Shown: positions 1 to 10,780 of the stretch, piece after piece
How positions within the stretch are numbered: the stretch's first letter is position 1
Layout of the letters: every line of letters begins with the position of its first letter
Origin: Conus ventricosus
Taxonomy: Eukaryota; Mollusca; Gastropoda; Neogastropoda; Conidae
Direction of reading: 5' to 3'
Length of the DNA stretch: 64,000 nucleotides
NCBI GenBank assembly: GCA_018398815.1
Contig: CM031628.1
Coordinates: 8,454,848 to 8,518,847, forward strand
Translations under genes and position numbers: made by a program
The notes under the pieces: model-generated
The model's input: only the letters and a program-made list of their open reading frames with translations
Told to the model about the DNA's origin: nothing
Databases searched by the model: none

Positions 1-168
1 GGAGGGAGGGAGGAGTTTGAAGATGGAGAAACTGGGAACATGAAATAAGAAAATATATAACCTAAAAAATGTTCTCCCCTGTTGCTGATTCTGTGCATGT
101 GGGGTTGGCTATCAGCTCTGTGGCGATTGTGTCATTTTTTAAGTATCGCACCACCTCAGGAAAGAATT

Positions 169-170
<2 letters not shown>

Positions 171-212
<42 letters not shown>
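171..212. repeat. poly(C)/poly(G) tract
   Basis: An uninterrupted run of about 42 C. Many long C or G runs occur across the window. The proline or glycine stretches they encode in the surrounding open frames are not evidence of a protein. Confidence 0.95.
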
Positions 213-225
213 TTCCTGACTTCCA

Positions 226-763
226 TCAGTCCCCAACACAAACGGTCCATTCTGCAGTCGAGATGTAGCAGCAGTTTAGGCTTCCATGGCAAGGGTCCTT
301 ACAATGTGTGTTGTCTTTGTTCGACCGCTCTTGAACTGTTTTGGCGATCTCCGAATCTGAGAACGCTTCTTTAAAAAGCTGGGACGCATGGTCGGCTGCG
401 CTAAGAGCGATGTTGCGCTCGACGAAAAATCCGGCCACCAATGCTTCAGCCCAAATTACCCTTTTCCTAATTTCATCCTCTTTTGAGGTGTATACAGTCT
501 GAAAAAAACTGTGTGATGCTGGAAGAATTCGGCGCGTTAGAGGAATCAATGTGCTTGCGTGACTCAAGGTGACACTCCACATCCACCATCCTGCCATGGG
601 AAATTGTGAAGTCCGACTCGCAAGTGGTACGCTGTGCACAATTTACACCTTTAGCCGAAGGTCGTATGCACGGGAACTTTTCCGAGTATTCTTTTCGGAA
701 CTTTTGACCAAGTTTTTTCTTTTTCGCATCTCGTCCAAAACTTTCTACTCCACGTTTCGACAT
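226..763 (-). pseudogene. transposase N-terminal fragment with C2HH (BED/TTF-like) zinc finger, frameshifted
   Basis: The reading frame starts with ATG at 763 (MSKRGVESFGRDAKKKK, basic). It then shows a zinc-finger-like arrangement: a Cys pair, then the segment CESDFTISHG, then ECHLESRKH with two His. This layout is typical of the finger at the N-terminus of hAT-type transposases and their domesticated relatives. Around the A run near 500-511 the similarity moves to another frame, which continues with a helical segment (SAADHASQLFKEAFSDSEIA) as far as about 290. The break could be genuine decay or a homopolymer miscount. The catalytic RNase-H-like region would lie left of the window. No host-gene assignment is warranted. 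Confidence 0.5.
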
Positions 764-940
764 TTTCGTAGCTAAAACTTCGAAAGGACGACAACTTCGC
801 TGAATGGTAAAGATGGTGAAACGAACTGCGCATGACCGGAAACGCTTCTTAAAGGTTACTGGTTATACGCACGGCGGCGTGTGTGTCTGTACATAAGCCG
901 ATTTTTTCGACCGTTTTTTTTTTGTTGTTGAAAATTTTCA

Positions 941-1018
941 ATGCGTAATTTTTTGGCTAAATGCGTAAGGGCGTAAGAATTATCACTTTGGCGTAATAAA
1001 TTACGCGAAATGCGTAAT
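941..1018. repeat. cluster of GCGTAA motifs
   Basis: The hexamer GCGTAA occurs at least five times in 78 bp, at irregular spacing, together with an inverted TTACGC. It lies between the transposase fragment and the presumed terminus of the hAT-like element, so it could be a subterminal transposase-binding repeat. That role is inference. Confidence 0.5.
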
Positions 1019-1400
1019 GGTTGGCAGGTCTGTCAGCCGGTACCACGCTTGGCTGCCTGCCATGCACTACACACTCAACCGCGATTCTGGGTCACGCGAA
1101 CGGGCGATAGCGAGCGGCCTACCGGCACGGATAGCACGTAACAGGCTTGTCAGTGACAGCTTTCAGTCAACTGAACTCAACAGAAAAGTCGACGGAGAGA
1201 GTAACATGCAAAAAAATCATAAATGAAAACAAAAAGCAAAACAAAACAAAACCAAACCAAACCAACCAACCAAAACGTAACTTGAAAGAAAAACAAACAA
1301 ACAAAACAAACTTAACAAACTTCTCACTTACCTATCCACACGTGCGAAAGAATTCCGTCAGTGTTCGTCATCGAACCATGCAGTTACTCAAAGTGATGTT

Positions 1401-1550
1401 GATCCCGATAGATCCCCGCACCGATAGATCCCTGCACCGAACCGATAGATCCCCGCACCGATAGATCCCCGCATCGGTAGATCCCCGCAAAGGGATAGGG
1501 TTAGGGTTAGGGTTAGGGATCTATCGGTGCGGGGATCTATCGGGGTGCAC
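1401..1550. repeat. inverted minisatellite flanking an internal (TTAGGG)3
   Basis: About five copies of a 16-bp unit (GATAGATCCCCGCACC) run from 1,401 to 1,490. An exact telomere-type (TTAGGG)3 follows at 1,501-1,518, then an inverted copy of the unit (ATCTATCGGTGCGGGG) at 1,519-1,545. The two arms can pair into a long hairpin with the TTAGGG repeats in the loop. TTAGGG is the telomere repeat of molluscs and most metazoans; this is an interstitial copy. Confidence 0.85.
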
Positions 1551-1849
1551 CCGTTGAAAACAGCGACAGTCAATTGAAAACTGGGTCGGGGATTACCGCA
1601 AGTTCAATCCAGGGTCAGACTGTCAGCATGACACGCACACAATCCATATGTCTCTACTGATCAACAGACTTACAGAGTCCGTGCACTCAAGATATTGATG
1701 ACCAGTGAACAGTTACAGTTTTGAAATTGTCAGAAGTCAAGAATAAGCGACACAAACTTGTGATATGCACAATGAAGGACGACTGTACGAAGGTCACAAG
1801 ATAAAAAAGGGGGGAAAAAAAAACAGCAAACACGCGAATACACACTGTC

Positions 1850-1875
1850 ACACACACACACAACACACACACACA
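1850..1875. repeat. short (CA)n microsatellite
   Basis: Interrupted CACACA dinucleotide tract. The region on either side (1,551-2,200) shows no coding signal. Confidence 0.85.
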
Positions 1876-2789
1876 AATCAGTAGTCGTGCTCGAAGAAAC
1901 GGATCTATTTGCGGCGTTCCCGCATGCCGTTGAAAATTTCGGCAGCCCGGGCAAAAGGAAACTGATCAAGCGAAAGTGCTTCTGATGACAGCAGCATCAG
2001 TCTGTTCACCCGGTTTTTCTGACAGACTGCTTCTTTTTGCAGTTTTTATTCTATTCTGGAGACTGAACCCTCGTTCTGCTGGCACACTTGTGACAGGTAT
2101 CACAAGTCCGATGCTGGCCAACTAGCAAACTCCGGAAAAATGTCCGCTCACACCCCGCTGACAGGCGGAGAGACAGACAGTGCAGGGATAGAGGAGAGTC
2201 AAAGCGCTCAGATGTTCTGCCGGTACACGGTACCGGCGCTTTTATTTTTTTCGGTACAAGGCAAATATTTACCGGTAAAAACCGGCATATGCCGGTCTAA
2301 CGGAACCTCTGAATGAAACAACCTATTCTTATATATTAATGGAAAGGGTAAAATGTGAACTTTGCAATGAGAATACACTTAAATATATTTAAGGGAAAGA
2401 AGCAACACAACAGATATGGAAACAACATAACTAAATGTTGGAGAACACAATCTCTTAGTTCAGACTATTCTAGGGTGACAGAAGTCATCACTAGTGCATG
2501 CAAACTTTCTCTTTCGAATGGCTAGAACCCTGTTCTAAATATTTAGGGCAGCTGCATCCTTTAGAGTTAGACCATAGATGTGAGAACAGGACATTTACAT
2601 ATAGTTGTGACAGAACGGCGCTACGGCATGTCCAGGGAGTATTGCAGCGTTGTTGTAACCATGGAACGGCTTGTCTTGAACCAGATGCTTGTCATGAATG
2701 TGACCGAGTTGCCATAACTATCGCATGACATGTAATGAAAAAGTGAACCTGTCACTGTGCACATTGTTTCTGCAGTGCTGTAAGGGTGA

Positions 2790-2812
2790 CCCCCCCCCCC
2801 CCCACCCCCCCA
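2790..2812. repeat. poly(C) tract
   Basis: Run of C interrupted once by A. Confidence 0.95.
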
Positions 2813-3003
2813 CAAAATCTATCTATTGTACGTAATCTAAACAACAGCCTTGGGATTTTCTTTCATCTGCTAAATCCAGAGAATCTCCCGGTTTCAGAAT
2901 CTATGGAAACACACACCAACACATACATAACAGTCAAGAAGGAGAAGAGCCCATTCTGATTCTAGTACTATTTCCAACTCCATTCTAGTTCTCTCTACAG
3001 TGT

Positions 3004-3765
3004 GAATACAGACAACACACAGCACTGCCAACAAGTCAAAATGGAGATGGTTTGTTCTAGCTCTATGTAAGGCATGATTATCATCATAAAGACAACACAC
3101 AGCACCAACAAGTCAAAATGGAGATGGGTTTGTTCTAGCTCTCTGTAAGGCGTGATTATCATGATAAAGACAACACACAGCACTACCACTAAGTCAAAAT
3201 GGGGATGAGTTTGTTCTAGCTCTCTGTAAGGCATGATTATCATCATAAAGACAACACACAGCACCACGAAGTCAAAATGGAGATGAGTTTGTTCTAGCTC
3301 TCTGTAAGGCGTGATTATCATCATAAAGACAACACACAGCACCACCAAGTCAAAATGGGAGATGATTTTAGCTCTCTGTAAGGCGTGATTATCATGATAA
3401 AGACAACACACAGCACCACGAAGTCAAAATGTGGATGAGTTTGTTCTCGCTCTCTGTAAGGCATGATTATCATGATAAAGACAACACACAGCACCATGAA
3501 GTCAAAATGTGGATGAGTTTGTTCTCGCTCTCTGTAAGGCATGATTATCATCATAAAGACAACACACAGCACCACAAAGTCAAAATGGCGATGAGTTTGT
3601 TCTCGCTCTCTGTAACGCATGATTATCATCATAAAGACAACACACAGCACCACCACCAAGTCAAAATGGGGATGAGTTTGTTCTAGCTCTCTGAAACTAG
3701 TGTAACTTGTAAGGCATGATTATCATGATAAAGACAACACACAGCATCATCCACCAGTCAAAAAG
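3004..3765. repeat. minisatellite, ~79-bp unit, about nine copies
   Basis: A unit of about 79 bp contains AAGTCAAAATGG, GTTTGTTCTAGCTCTCTGTA, GGCATGATTATCAT and GACAACACACAGCAC, and is repeated head to tail with few substitutions. Minor length variation occurs in the short CAC/CCA segment at the unit boundary. Open frames seen through this array on both strands are by-products of the repeat. Confidence 0.95.
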
Positions 3766-3775
3766 GGGGCGAGCT

Positions 3776-4117
<342 letters not shown>

Positions 4118-5373
4118 TTACACACACACACATACGCGCACACTGATTTTACTGGTATTTAATTTCCACGTGTGTTAGCCTTTGAGGCAAAGCTGTTTAA
4201 AAGACAAAAAACAAACCCTTCTTAATTTTTTATCGTAACAATTTTACTCATCGTTAGCTTACAATTGTTTTTTTTCCAGTGATTTGTCACAACCACAGAC
4301 CGATACCACAGCGACTGCCAGTTGCAGCACAAGACTAGATGAACAACACAAACACAGGCTACTGTGAAAGACATGGTAAGCGGCCACATTTTTTTTGGTG
4401 CAAGAAACTAACATTTTTCGTCTTTCCTTTAGCTTCAAATCGCAGACTTTTTCATTACACATCTCAGGAGCTTTTATCAGTCATCAAAACAGACCACTTT
4501 CATGATTTTTGTCAGGCTTACCCATGAAACCCCAGGAGTTTTCCATTTTTTGAATCTGTGGTTCATTGAGCAGCCAGTTCCAGGGTCCAGTTTTCTTTCG
4601 CTGAGACCCACAGCTAATTTGGTACAAGGTTGACTTCAATTGGACTGACAAAATCTACAGGCCTATGTTACCTGTTAAGAAGTGTGTACATTCTGGTCAC
4701 ATCCAATTTCAAATCCATAGCATTTAGTATTTTGGGTCACATTAAGCCAACATTATATACTCATGGTCAGGACACTGGTTTTAAAGACACTTAGTTCTCA
4801 TTCTCTCACAAAGACAGCACTGCAGTCTTCCGTCACTCAGGTCTTTGATTGGAGCCTGCACCCAGGAGAACCACCTGACAACATTCACTACTTTCCTCTT
4901 CAACTAATGAGTAAAACTACACTCTGACAGTGTGAACGCTCTTGTCCTGGAACCTTATTTCACTTTTTCAGACTATCAGTATCACCTATAGAGATGTAAT
5001 GTCACTGGCTTGGGTTCTCTGAGACTGGCTCTAACATTTTGTCAAGTTCAGATTTTTTTTCTCTTCTGTTCGGACCCCTTGCATAAGAGACAGAATAATC
5101 ATTAAGTTGATTGTGGTCGCTATCAAGGAAGAAGAATGTTAGGCCCAGTCTGCGAAATTCCTGGTGAGATCAGACCTTGGCAAGAATGTTAGCACCATAT
5201 CAATTATTCATACTGATTTTGCACAGAATTAGGAAAGAACTGCCACTGTAAAAAGTTTCAGTACTTTAAACAAAATCAAAATAAATGCCTCCTGAGCCTG
5301 ATACTGATTATAACAGAAATATTTGAAATCCAGTTTGATTAAATTGAACATTTATAGAAAAAGAAGCTTCAAG

Positions 5374-5375
<2 letters not shown>

Positions 5376-5405
<30 letters not shown>
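5376..5405. repeat. (TA)n microsatellite
   Basis: About 14 TA dinucleotides in AT-rich intronic sequence. Confidence 0.95.
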
Positions 5406-5408
<3 letters not shown>

Positions 5409-6303
5409 CCTGTACTGAAATGATATTACAATCTTTTCTTTTCCTTCAGACTTTTTGTAATACAAGAGTGATTTCTTCTTATCTTTTCCAATGAAAAAAG
5501 TGTGCGGGGCATGAAAAAAAGTAAACTGTTCTTTTCAGTTTAACACTTAACAAAAACCATGGGTCCAAAGGGTTGATCAGCTTTTCTGTTTTATGTCTCA
5601 GTCTCAGACATTTAGCTCGGAAAGACTTAACTCTTCCCTCTGGTGACATTTCCCATTATCATGCAAGACAGACAAGCGGCAGACTAGTCCATTTGATGGA
5701 AGAACCTTAATGCTCCTCTCATTCCACTGGTACTTTCCTGCCTACTATCCAGTATTTCTGCAACTGTGATGAGTGACGTCTAATTCAGTGCTATTCCGAG
5801 TTTATTACACAGACAATGAGAAATCCATTTTTGCGACATCCAGATTAGCAAATCCAGTAAAGTGACGTCCACTTTAGCAACATCTTACAATAAGATTTCT
5901 CAGTTTGACATTTCTCCAATTTCCATTAATTCATGGGAAAGTTATAGCCATGCAAGCACACACAATTTCTGTTTACAGCAGGCTAGTCTAGTCTTATAGC
6001 TAAAAATACCATTTTGGCCCAGCTCAGCAACTTTTGTAAAATTCAATAAGCCTTTAGAGACCGAATGAAGTTTACCTCGCCTTTTAGGTTTCAATGGGTT
6101 TACTGATCAACAACTGACAAGAAATTCGTTTTCTGTTTTATTTTTTTAAATTTATAATTATATTCTTAGTTTTCATTTTTCCACCTAACTATCAAGGAAA
6201 AAATGCAGTATCAGCCACAAAACAAAACAAAACCCAAGACCCCCCCCAAAAAAAAATGCCAGTGCGGTTTCAGTAACTACCAATGATTTTTAGGGATGAG
6301 TAA

Positions 6304-6478
6304 GGGGGGGGGGGGGGGGGGGGGGGGGGGGGAGGAATAGGGGAGGACGGGGCTCTGTCACTTAAACCAGTGTTAATTTTTACCTACAATGTCTAGTTTA
6401 CGTGCACACGCCTGTATGTCAGTGTGTCTTTGTGTGTGTATGTGTGTGTGTGAGTCTATGCATATGTGTGTGTATGTA
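6304..6478. repeat. poly(G) tract followed by imperfect (GT)n
   Basis: A run of about 29 G at 6,304-6,332 is followed, after about 90 bp, by an interrupted GT-rich tract at 6,419-6,478. Confidence 0.9.
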
Positions 6479-7700
6479 AACATAGAGGTGTCAAGGTCTG
6501 AAAGCCCAGAATGTACCATTTTTACATTTTAGCAAGTGCAGCATTCCAAATTTAAGCATAACACGCATTAAAATGTGATGTCAGACTAAACAGCATTTTC
6601 AGTTGACTTTGCTTAGCACACGGACTAAGTTGATGGAAAAAAAAAAATTGCCAACAACAAAACCAATTGACAAGGCAGCAAGATCGCTAGAATCGATCAT
6701 GAATTTCTCTTCCATTTTTCATTGTCTCCTTTCTGAACTTGACCATCTTTTCATTACTATTATCTACATTATCTAGATTACGTGGTATTAAGTCCATGAA
6801 TTTTCTTTTAATGTTTAAATTATGGCATGAAATTTCGCCATAACATGAAATGTGAAGCCTAGTCACTAACTGATAATTCATAGCATGCTACACTGAAATT
6901 GCTGCACTTGGCAGTTCCGGTAATGCAAAAAATTTACAAATTTTGCAAAACCCTCCTTCCAACTTTTTTTTGCGGGGGAGGGAGGAGGGGGCTTACACAT
7001 ACACACACACTTTTTTTTTTTTTTTTGGTGTAATTACGTGGGATGTCGCTATAGCTGGATATCAGTTTAAAGTGGATATAATCCCTCAACTGAACTCACA
7101 GCAGAAGTCACTAAGCAGGCTAGATGTCACCTGACCTCAGACCTTCCTCTAACTTTTCAAAGCACTTGAAGCTTTTCGTGAATAATTTGGACGTGGAGAC
7201 AAGTTTTATGTGTTAAAAAAGGTGTTTATTTGTCTTGATTATTAATCTATCTACTGTGACAATGTGAACGAGATGAATACGACATCAAAAAGTCACAATG
7301 AAATTCCGGAAGTGGCGCTCACTGCTGTAAGTGTAGAGTCTAACTTAACAAAATTTTGCAGACGAGGCTAGAGCACAACGAATGTTTCAGTGACAGCAGA
7401 ATGATTACACTGCAAATGAATCAAATACCATCATACATGAGTCATGCACTTCTCATTCATGAACTCGGACGGTACAAACAACTTTCCTGACCTCTTCTGA
7501 GATCACACTCTGCTACAGGAAAGCCAAGTGAAAATTTACGAGCCTGCGATTGAAATGAAAAATCATGGTTGCCAAAACACACGTTCAAACAGGACACCGA
7601 ATTCTAAAGATTCAAATTCAACCTACATTTTGCTATCATCAACAAAGGTAATACTAGTTCATTAAATATATATAACAGTCGTTTCACTATGTGACAGTAC

Positions 7701-7781
7701 CTGCACATCCTCATTTCGCAGTTCGTCTATTAATACAGCAATGGGATAGAGAGAATCATCGCCAGGGTCGCTAGACGCCAT
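7701..7781 (-). CDS. PPP2R1A: PP2A 65-kDa scaffold subunit A, first coding exon
   Basis: Serine/threonine phosphatase 2A scaffold subunit, the HEAT-repeat protein that holds the catalytic C and regulatory B subunits. Reading down from ATG at 7,781-7,779, 27 codons encode a Met-Ala-Ser start, an acidic GDDS and [17 protein letters not shown]. This is the nearly invariant N-terminus of animal PP2A-A, leading into HEAT repeat 1. The exon ends in phase 0 at CAG|GTACTG, a good splice donor at 7,700-7,699, matching the expected boundary before the first HEAT helix ends. The ATG is supported by the conserved protein start and by promoter-like sequence directly upstream. The remaining exons must lie to the left of the window. 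Vertebrates have A-alpha and A-beta paralogues; invertebrates generally have one gene, so the symbol is a family label. Confidence 0.88.
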
Positions 7782-7801
7782 GTTGAATTTGAAATCGGCA
7801 A

Positions 7802-7809
7802 TGACGTCA
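7802..7809. promoter_or_regulatory. CRE (TGACGTCA) in the PP2A-A promoter/5'UTR
   Basis: A perfect palindromic CREB/ATF site lies 20 bp upstream of the exon-1 ATG, in the position of a TATA-less core promoter or 5'UTR. The site is seen in the sequence; a role in expression of the phosphatase subunit is inferred. Confidence 0.5.
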
Positions 7810-8164
7810 TTTACATAGCTTTTCGTGTTTGGTTATCTACAAATTTCTTTTCCTTTGAATTGTATTTCTTTTAGGTCACAGAACTATAAAATTACAAAAT
7901 ATAAGGCAATGAACTTTTAATCTTATATAAAAATGATTCCCAAATGTTCCGGTATTTTCCGGGCATGTTCGTTCTCAAAGACGGGACGCAATCCTGAAAA
8001 TTGATTTCGATTAAGCCAATGAATACCCCCCCATTATGCTAAGGGAGCCATCTGACCATAATATTTTTTTATTTTTATAGTTTATTTGTTGTGACGTCTG
8101 AAGGGCGTCATAAGTCGAGAATCCACTTGTCTGTGTTGTATTGTGTATTTAAAAAGCGTTACCT
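7810..8164. other. upstream flank, no gene seen
   Basis: AT-rich sequence upstream of the PP2A-A gene and before the retroelement fragment. I see no open coding region or repeat array. Confidence 0.5.
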
Positions 8165-8768
8165 TGCACTTTTATCTTTCTAGAAAAAGGCACATTCATC
8201 AAGTTATATGAAGCATTCGTTAGGTCCCATCTTGAATACGTTAATGAAATTTGGAGTCCTCATCTCAAGAGACAGTCAAAAATAATAGAAAATGTACAAA
8301 GACGAGCTATTAAAATCATGAAAGAGTGCAAATAACTTAAACTATACAGAAAGATTACATTATCTCCAATTACACTCACTCAAAGGAAGAAGGATCAGAG
8401 GAGACCTATTCTTCTTCTTCCTAAAATACTGGTTCACTCAAAAACGAGTAGGTCACCAGCGCGCATGTTAAAAAGTAAAATAAAATAACATGAAACATTT
8501 TTTAAAAATATTCCATAATTATGATGATATTAATGAGTATGCTCTTTTCAAATTCGCAGAAGTTGATTGCACTAGAAATAATGAAGGCAAGATTTTTTTT
8601 TAACAAACATGGCTATATCCAAAAAAAAAAAAAAAATTGCTTTGCTTTCAGATTTGCTAATTTTTGGAATGCGCTGCCTGCTACCAAATATGAACCAGAT
8701 ATCAACAGCTTAAAAAAAAATCCTAGATGAAGACCCTAAATTGAAAGACCTTTTCTTAAGTGTAGACT
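8165..8768 (+). pseudogene. non-LTR retrotransposon, 3' end of reverse-transcriptase ORF (decayed)
   Basis: The translation contains YEAFVRSHLEYVNEIWSPHL then IENVQRRAIK, the post-catalytic thumb-region signature of Jockey/CR1-type reverse transcriptases (the Y-x-x-F-VRPHLEYA and L-E-x-VQRRATK pattern). Further on come RRIRGDLFF and FANFWNALPA, the usual C-terminal block ending a few tens of residues before the stop. The frame is broken by small indels and A/T-run length changes. The final stop is near 8,768 and the Polinton terminal repeat begins immediately after, so the Polinton probably landed at the 3' end of this older copy. Part of it (from 8,288) reappears at 17,402-17,900. Confidence 0.75.
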
Positions 8769-8769
8769 G

Positions 8770-8938
8770 AAGAGAACGTATAAACACCGATTCTGACTCA
8801 CTTGCTACTCCACCACGTTTTGGGGCGAAAGTGGCCTAAAAGCCGCCTATTCTTGTTCTCTGACAAGTAACCAAAAAATAACGACCCTACAAACAAACAT
8901 ACTGTGTACGGTTGTCCGTTTTCAATACTAATTTACTA
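8770..8938 (+). repeat. Polinton terminal inverted repeat, left, copy 1
   Basis: The segment holding CACCACGTTTTGGGGCGAAA, AAAGCCGCCTATTCTTGTTC and AATAACGACCCTAC is matched in reverse complement at 34,463-34,690, allowing for noise in that copy. The matching region starts close to the retroelement stop codon and fades after about 170 bp, a plausible TIR length. The exact outer boundary and the 6-bp target duplication expected of Polintons cannot be set because the right-hand copy is noisy. Confidence 0.7.
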
Positions 8939-8947
8939 AAGTTTTCA

Positions 8948-9045
8948 TAGAGTAGCGTAGGGAAAGTAGCCAGGACTGAACACGCCCCATAGAGTAACGC
9001 AGGGGAAAAGCAGTTGTGTCTGAACGCGCCCATATACACGGTGGG
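8948..9045. repeat. two-copy subterminal repeat, ~50 bp
   Basis: ATAGAGTAGCGTAGGGAAAG...CTGAACACGCCC is followed by ATAGAGTAACGCAGGGGAAA...CTGAACGCGCCC. The repeat lies just inside the terminal inverted repeat, where element-protein binding sites would be expected. Confidence 0.75.
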
Positions 9046-9128
9046 TGCACCAGGCTATCCGTTTACTTCGCGGTATGTTAATTACAGCGTGGGGAGAGAG
9101 AGAGAAACCCTGACAAGTTAAGGTTAAG

Positions 9129-9201
9129 TTGCCCTCAGAACAGACAGACAGAGAAGAGAGAGACAGAGAGACAGACAGACAGACAGACAGACAGGCAGAC
9201 A

Positions 9202-9268
<67 letters not shown>

Positions 9269-9330
9269 ACGCGCACACACACACACACATGGGCACAGAC
9301 AGACACTCATACACGCGCGCGCGCGCGCCC
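9129..9330. repeat. compound microsatellite (GACA)n-(CA)n-(GC)n inside the Polinton
   Basis: (GACA)n to about 9,205, then a long (CA)n, then a (GC)n run at 9,316-9,327. A shortened, noisy version lies at the equivalent place in copy 2 (18,370-18,440), so the tract belongs to the element and was present before the duplication or mis-join. Open frames through here are repeat translations. Confidence 0.9.
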
Positions 9331-9556
9331 TCACACCTGCCGGCAAACTGAGGGGCCAAAAATCAATACTGCTGCCCCTCCTCCTCCTCCCCCCACTCCC
9401 TCACGCCGGGCCTGATGCATTGCAATATATTTCATCATTTTTCACAGCGCTCACATGACTAGTAACCAACACCGGTTTCATCATTCTTCTACTGACTGCC
9501 GGACTGGTAGGACGTTTTTATTGCGCTGTGTATTGGGCTTGGTGTGTTATTCTAAA

Positions 9557-10102
9557 ATGGTGAGCCGGTTTACTGAGGAACAGAATTGTGCTATTCAAGA
9601 TCACAAGTTTTACTTTAACTGCATGTTAGAGTATTTGTTAAAAAAAGAATCAGGTGAAGCATGTTCGTTACCGCCGAAACCGAAAAGAAGTATTGCTTTC
9701 CTAGAGGGTGGAGAAAAAGAAAAAAGTGAACCGACTGCTTTGGAAATGAACGACTATCTTCAAGGTTTGTTGGTTCAAGGAAATGAAAATGACATTACCG
9801 AACAAGATGAGGCCAATTATAATAAGTGTTTAACTGTTGATGAGATGCTTCCTTTTTTAAAAAGCGGCGCTATGTTGATAAAACAAAATAAAAGCAAAAC
9901 AATTCATCACGCGTTGATTGTTGGGCGCTGGCTTGAGACAGCTAAAGCCATGTTTGAAAGAGCAAAAACGCATCAAACATGGCGTTCATTTCTTGAGGCG
10001 CAGGTGGGCATGTCTGATTCATATGCAGAAGAAACTTATTCAGATAATTGCTTTAGGAATCTGTATAATGAACTGTGTAAGCAAACGCCAAACCATTATT
10101 AG
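9557..10102 (+). CDS. unknown Polinton ORF, about 182 codons
   Basis: Best intact ORF in the element. An upstream in-frame ATG exists at 9,455, but the ATG at 9,557 (MVSRFTEEQNCAIQDHKF) is preferred because the upstream codons are low-complexity and the noisy second copy also preserves sequence from this start. The protein is hydrophilic, with no signal peptide or membrane segment, and has an acidic middle (EGGEKEKSE, NENDITEQDEANY). The C-terminal third contains a pattern of W-L-x-x-A, TWRSFLEAQVGMSDSYAEE and NLYNELCKQ. This resembles small helix-turn-helix-like modules that recognise or bind DNA, but I cannot assign a family. It is the first gene in from the left TIR, on the integrase strand. 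Confidence 0.65.
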   Translation: MVSRFTEEQNCAIQDHKFYFNCMLEYLLKKESGEACSLPPKPKRSIAFLEGGEKEKSEPTALEMNDYLQGLLVQGNENDITEQDEANYNKCLTVDEMLPFLKSGAMLIKQNKSKTIHHALIVGRWLETAKAMFERAKTHQTWRSFLEAQVGMSDSYAEETYSDNCFRNLYNELCKQTPNHY

Positions 10103-10310
10103 ACTTATGCAAAATGGATAACGATTTTCGCAATGTTTGGCAAAACTAGATGGGTTAGGGCAGGACCTTAGTACATTACCAGTATGGAGAGAGTTAGTGT
10201 GTGGCCAGCACTATCTTCATATAAATGCTTTAATATACAATGCTGTGTACTAACTCTGGCGATTAGAGCTGACATAAAATGCTTTGGCTACAGCAATCAA
10301 CTGCTGTAAC
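10103..10310. other. spacer after the unknown Polinton ORF
   Basis: No coding signal seen. It leads into the direct-repeat cluster. Confidence 0.4.
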
Positions 10311-10545
10311 TTTGCCAGCCCAGCTGGCAAAGCCCTGTCGAGGCGAAAGAGGGGCCTCAGCAAACTAGGCCAAAACAACCCTATGTGATCGCTTGCTTGC
10401 CAATGACGTTAGCACCTGCAAAGCTCGTGGCAAACTAGGTCAAACGACCCCTATGTGATCGTGACGCAAAGGCGCGGGCAGGCACCTGCAAAGCTCCCAG
10501 CGGCACCAAACTCAGGCCAAACGGACCTCATGTGATCACTTGGGT
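10310..10545. repeat. three degenerate direct repeats (~70 bp) in Polinton spacer
   Basis: The block GCAAACTAGGCCAAA, a CGACC-like segment, TATGTGATCG and GCACCTGCAAAGCTC recurs three times with divergence (near 10,353, 10,430 and 10,505). The same cluster survives at 19,640-19,830 in copy 2. The position between ORFs and the regular unit suggest a regulatory or origin-like repeat; that function is inference. Confidence 0.7.
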
Positions 10546-10780
10546 TGATTGAGGTTGCCGCGACCGAGGGACACAGCCTGTTTAGACAAAGCAAGAAGGG
10601 CCCTAGGAGTTTACTTTTTGTTTTGTTGTGTGTTGGCTACCCACTCACGCACGTTCCCCCCCACCCCCACCCTGGACTGTCTCATTGTGTGTTTGTTGTT
10701 TGTTGTTTGTTTTGTCTGCCCCCTCGCCATGCACACCCCACACCCCCACCCCACCCACGATGCACCACTCAAGGTTGCCT
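10546..10780. other. C-rich spacer
   Basis: Pyrimidine-rich sequence with CCCCAC runs. The three overlapping open frames here translate to Pro/His/Cys-rich low-complexity peptide and are not credible genes. Confidence 0.5.

Larger units (their letters stand above)
1..2311 (-). mobile_element. hAT-like DNA transposon, 5' part, truncated by window edge
   Basis: Read on the minus strand, the element appears to begin at 2,311 with CAGAGGTTCCG, which fits the CAGRG-type inverted termini of hAT transposons. The next eight bases outside (AATGAAAC, 2,312-2,319) would be the target duplication. The other end lies outside the window, so neither the TIR pair nor the duplication can be confirmed. Just inside the end are ACCGGT-rich palindromes, including the perfect CCGGCATATGCCGG at 2,282-2,295; subterminal palindromes are common in hATs. 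A zinc-finger transposase-like N-terminus lies on the same strand at 226-763. The roughly 1.5 kb between them contains a telomere-motif hairpin and low-complexity sequence, so later insertions are likely. The family call is an inference from the terminus plus the zinc finger. Confidence 0.4.
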
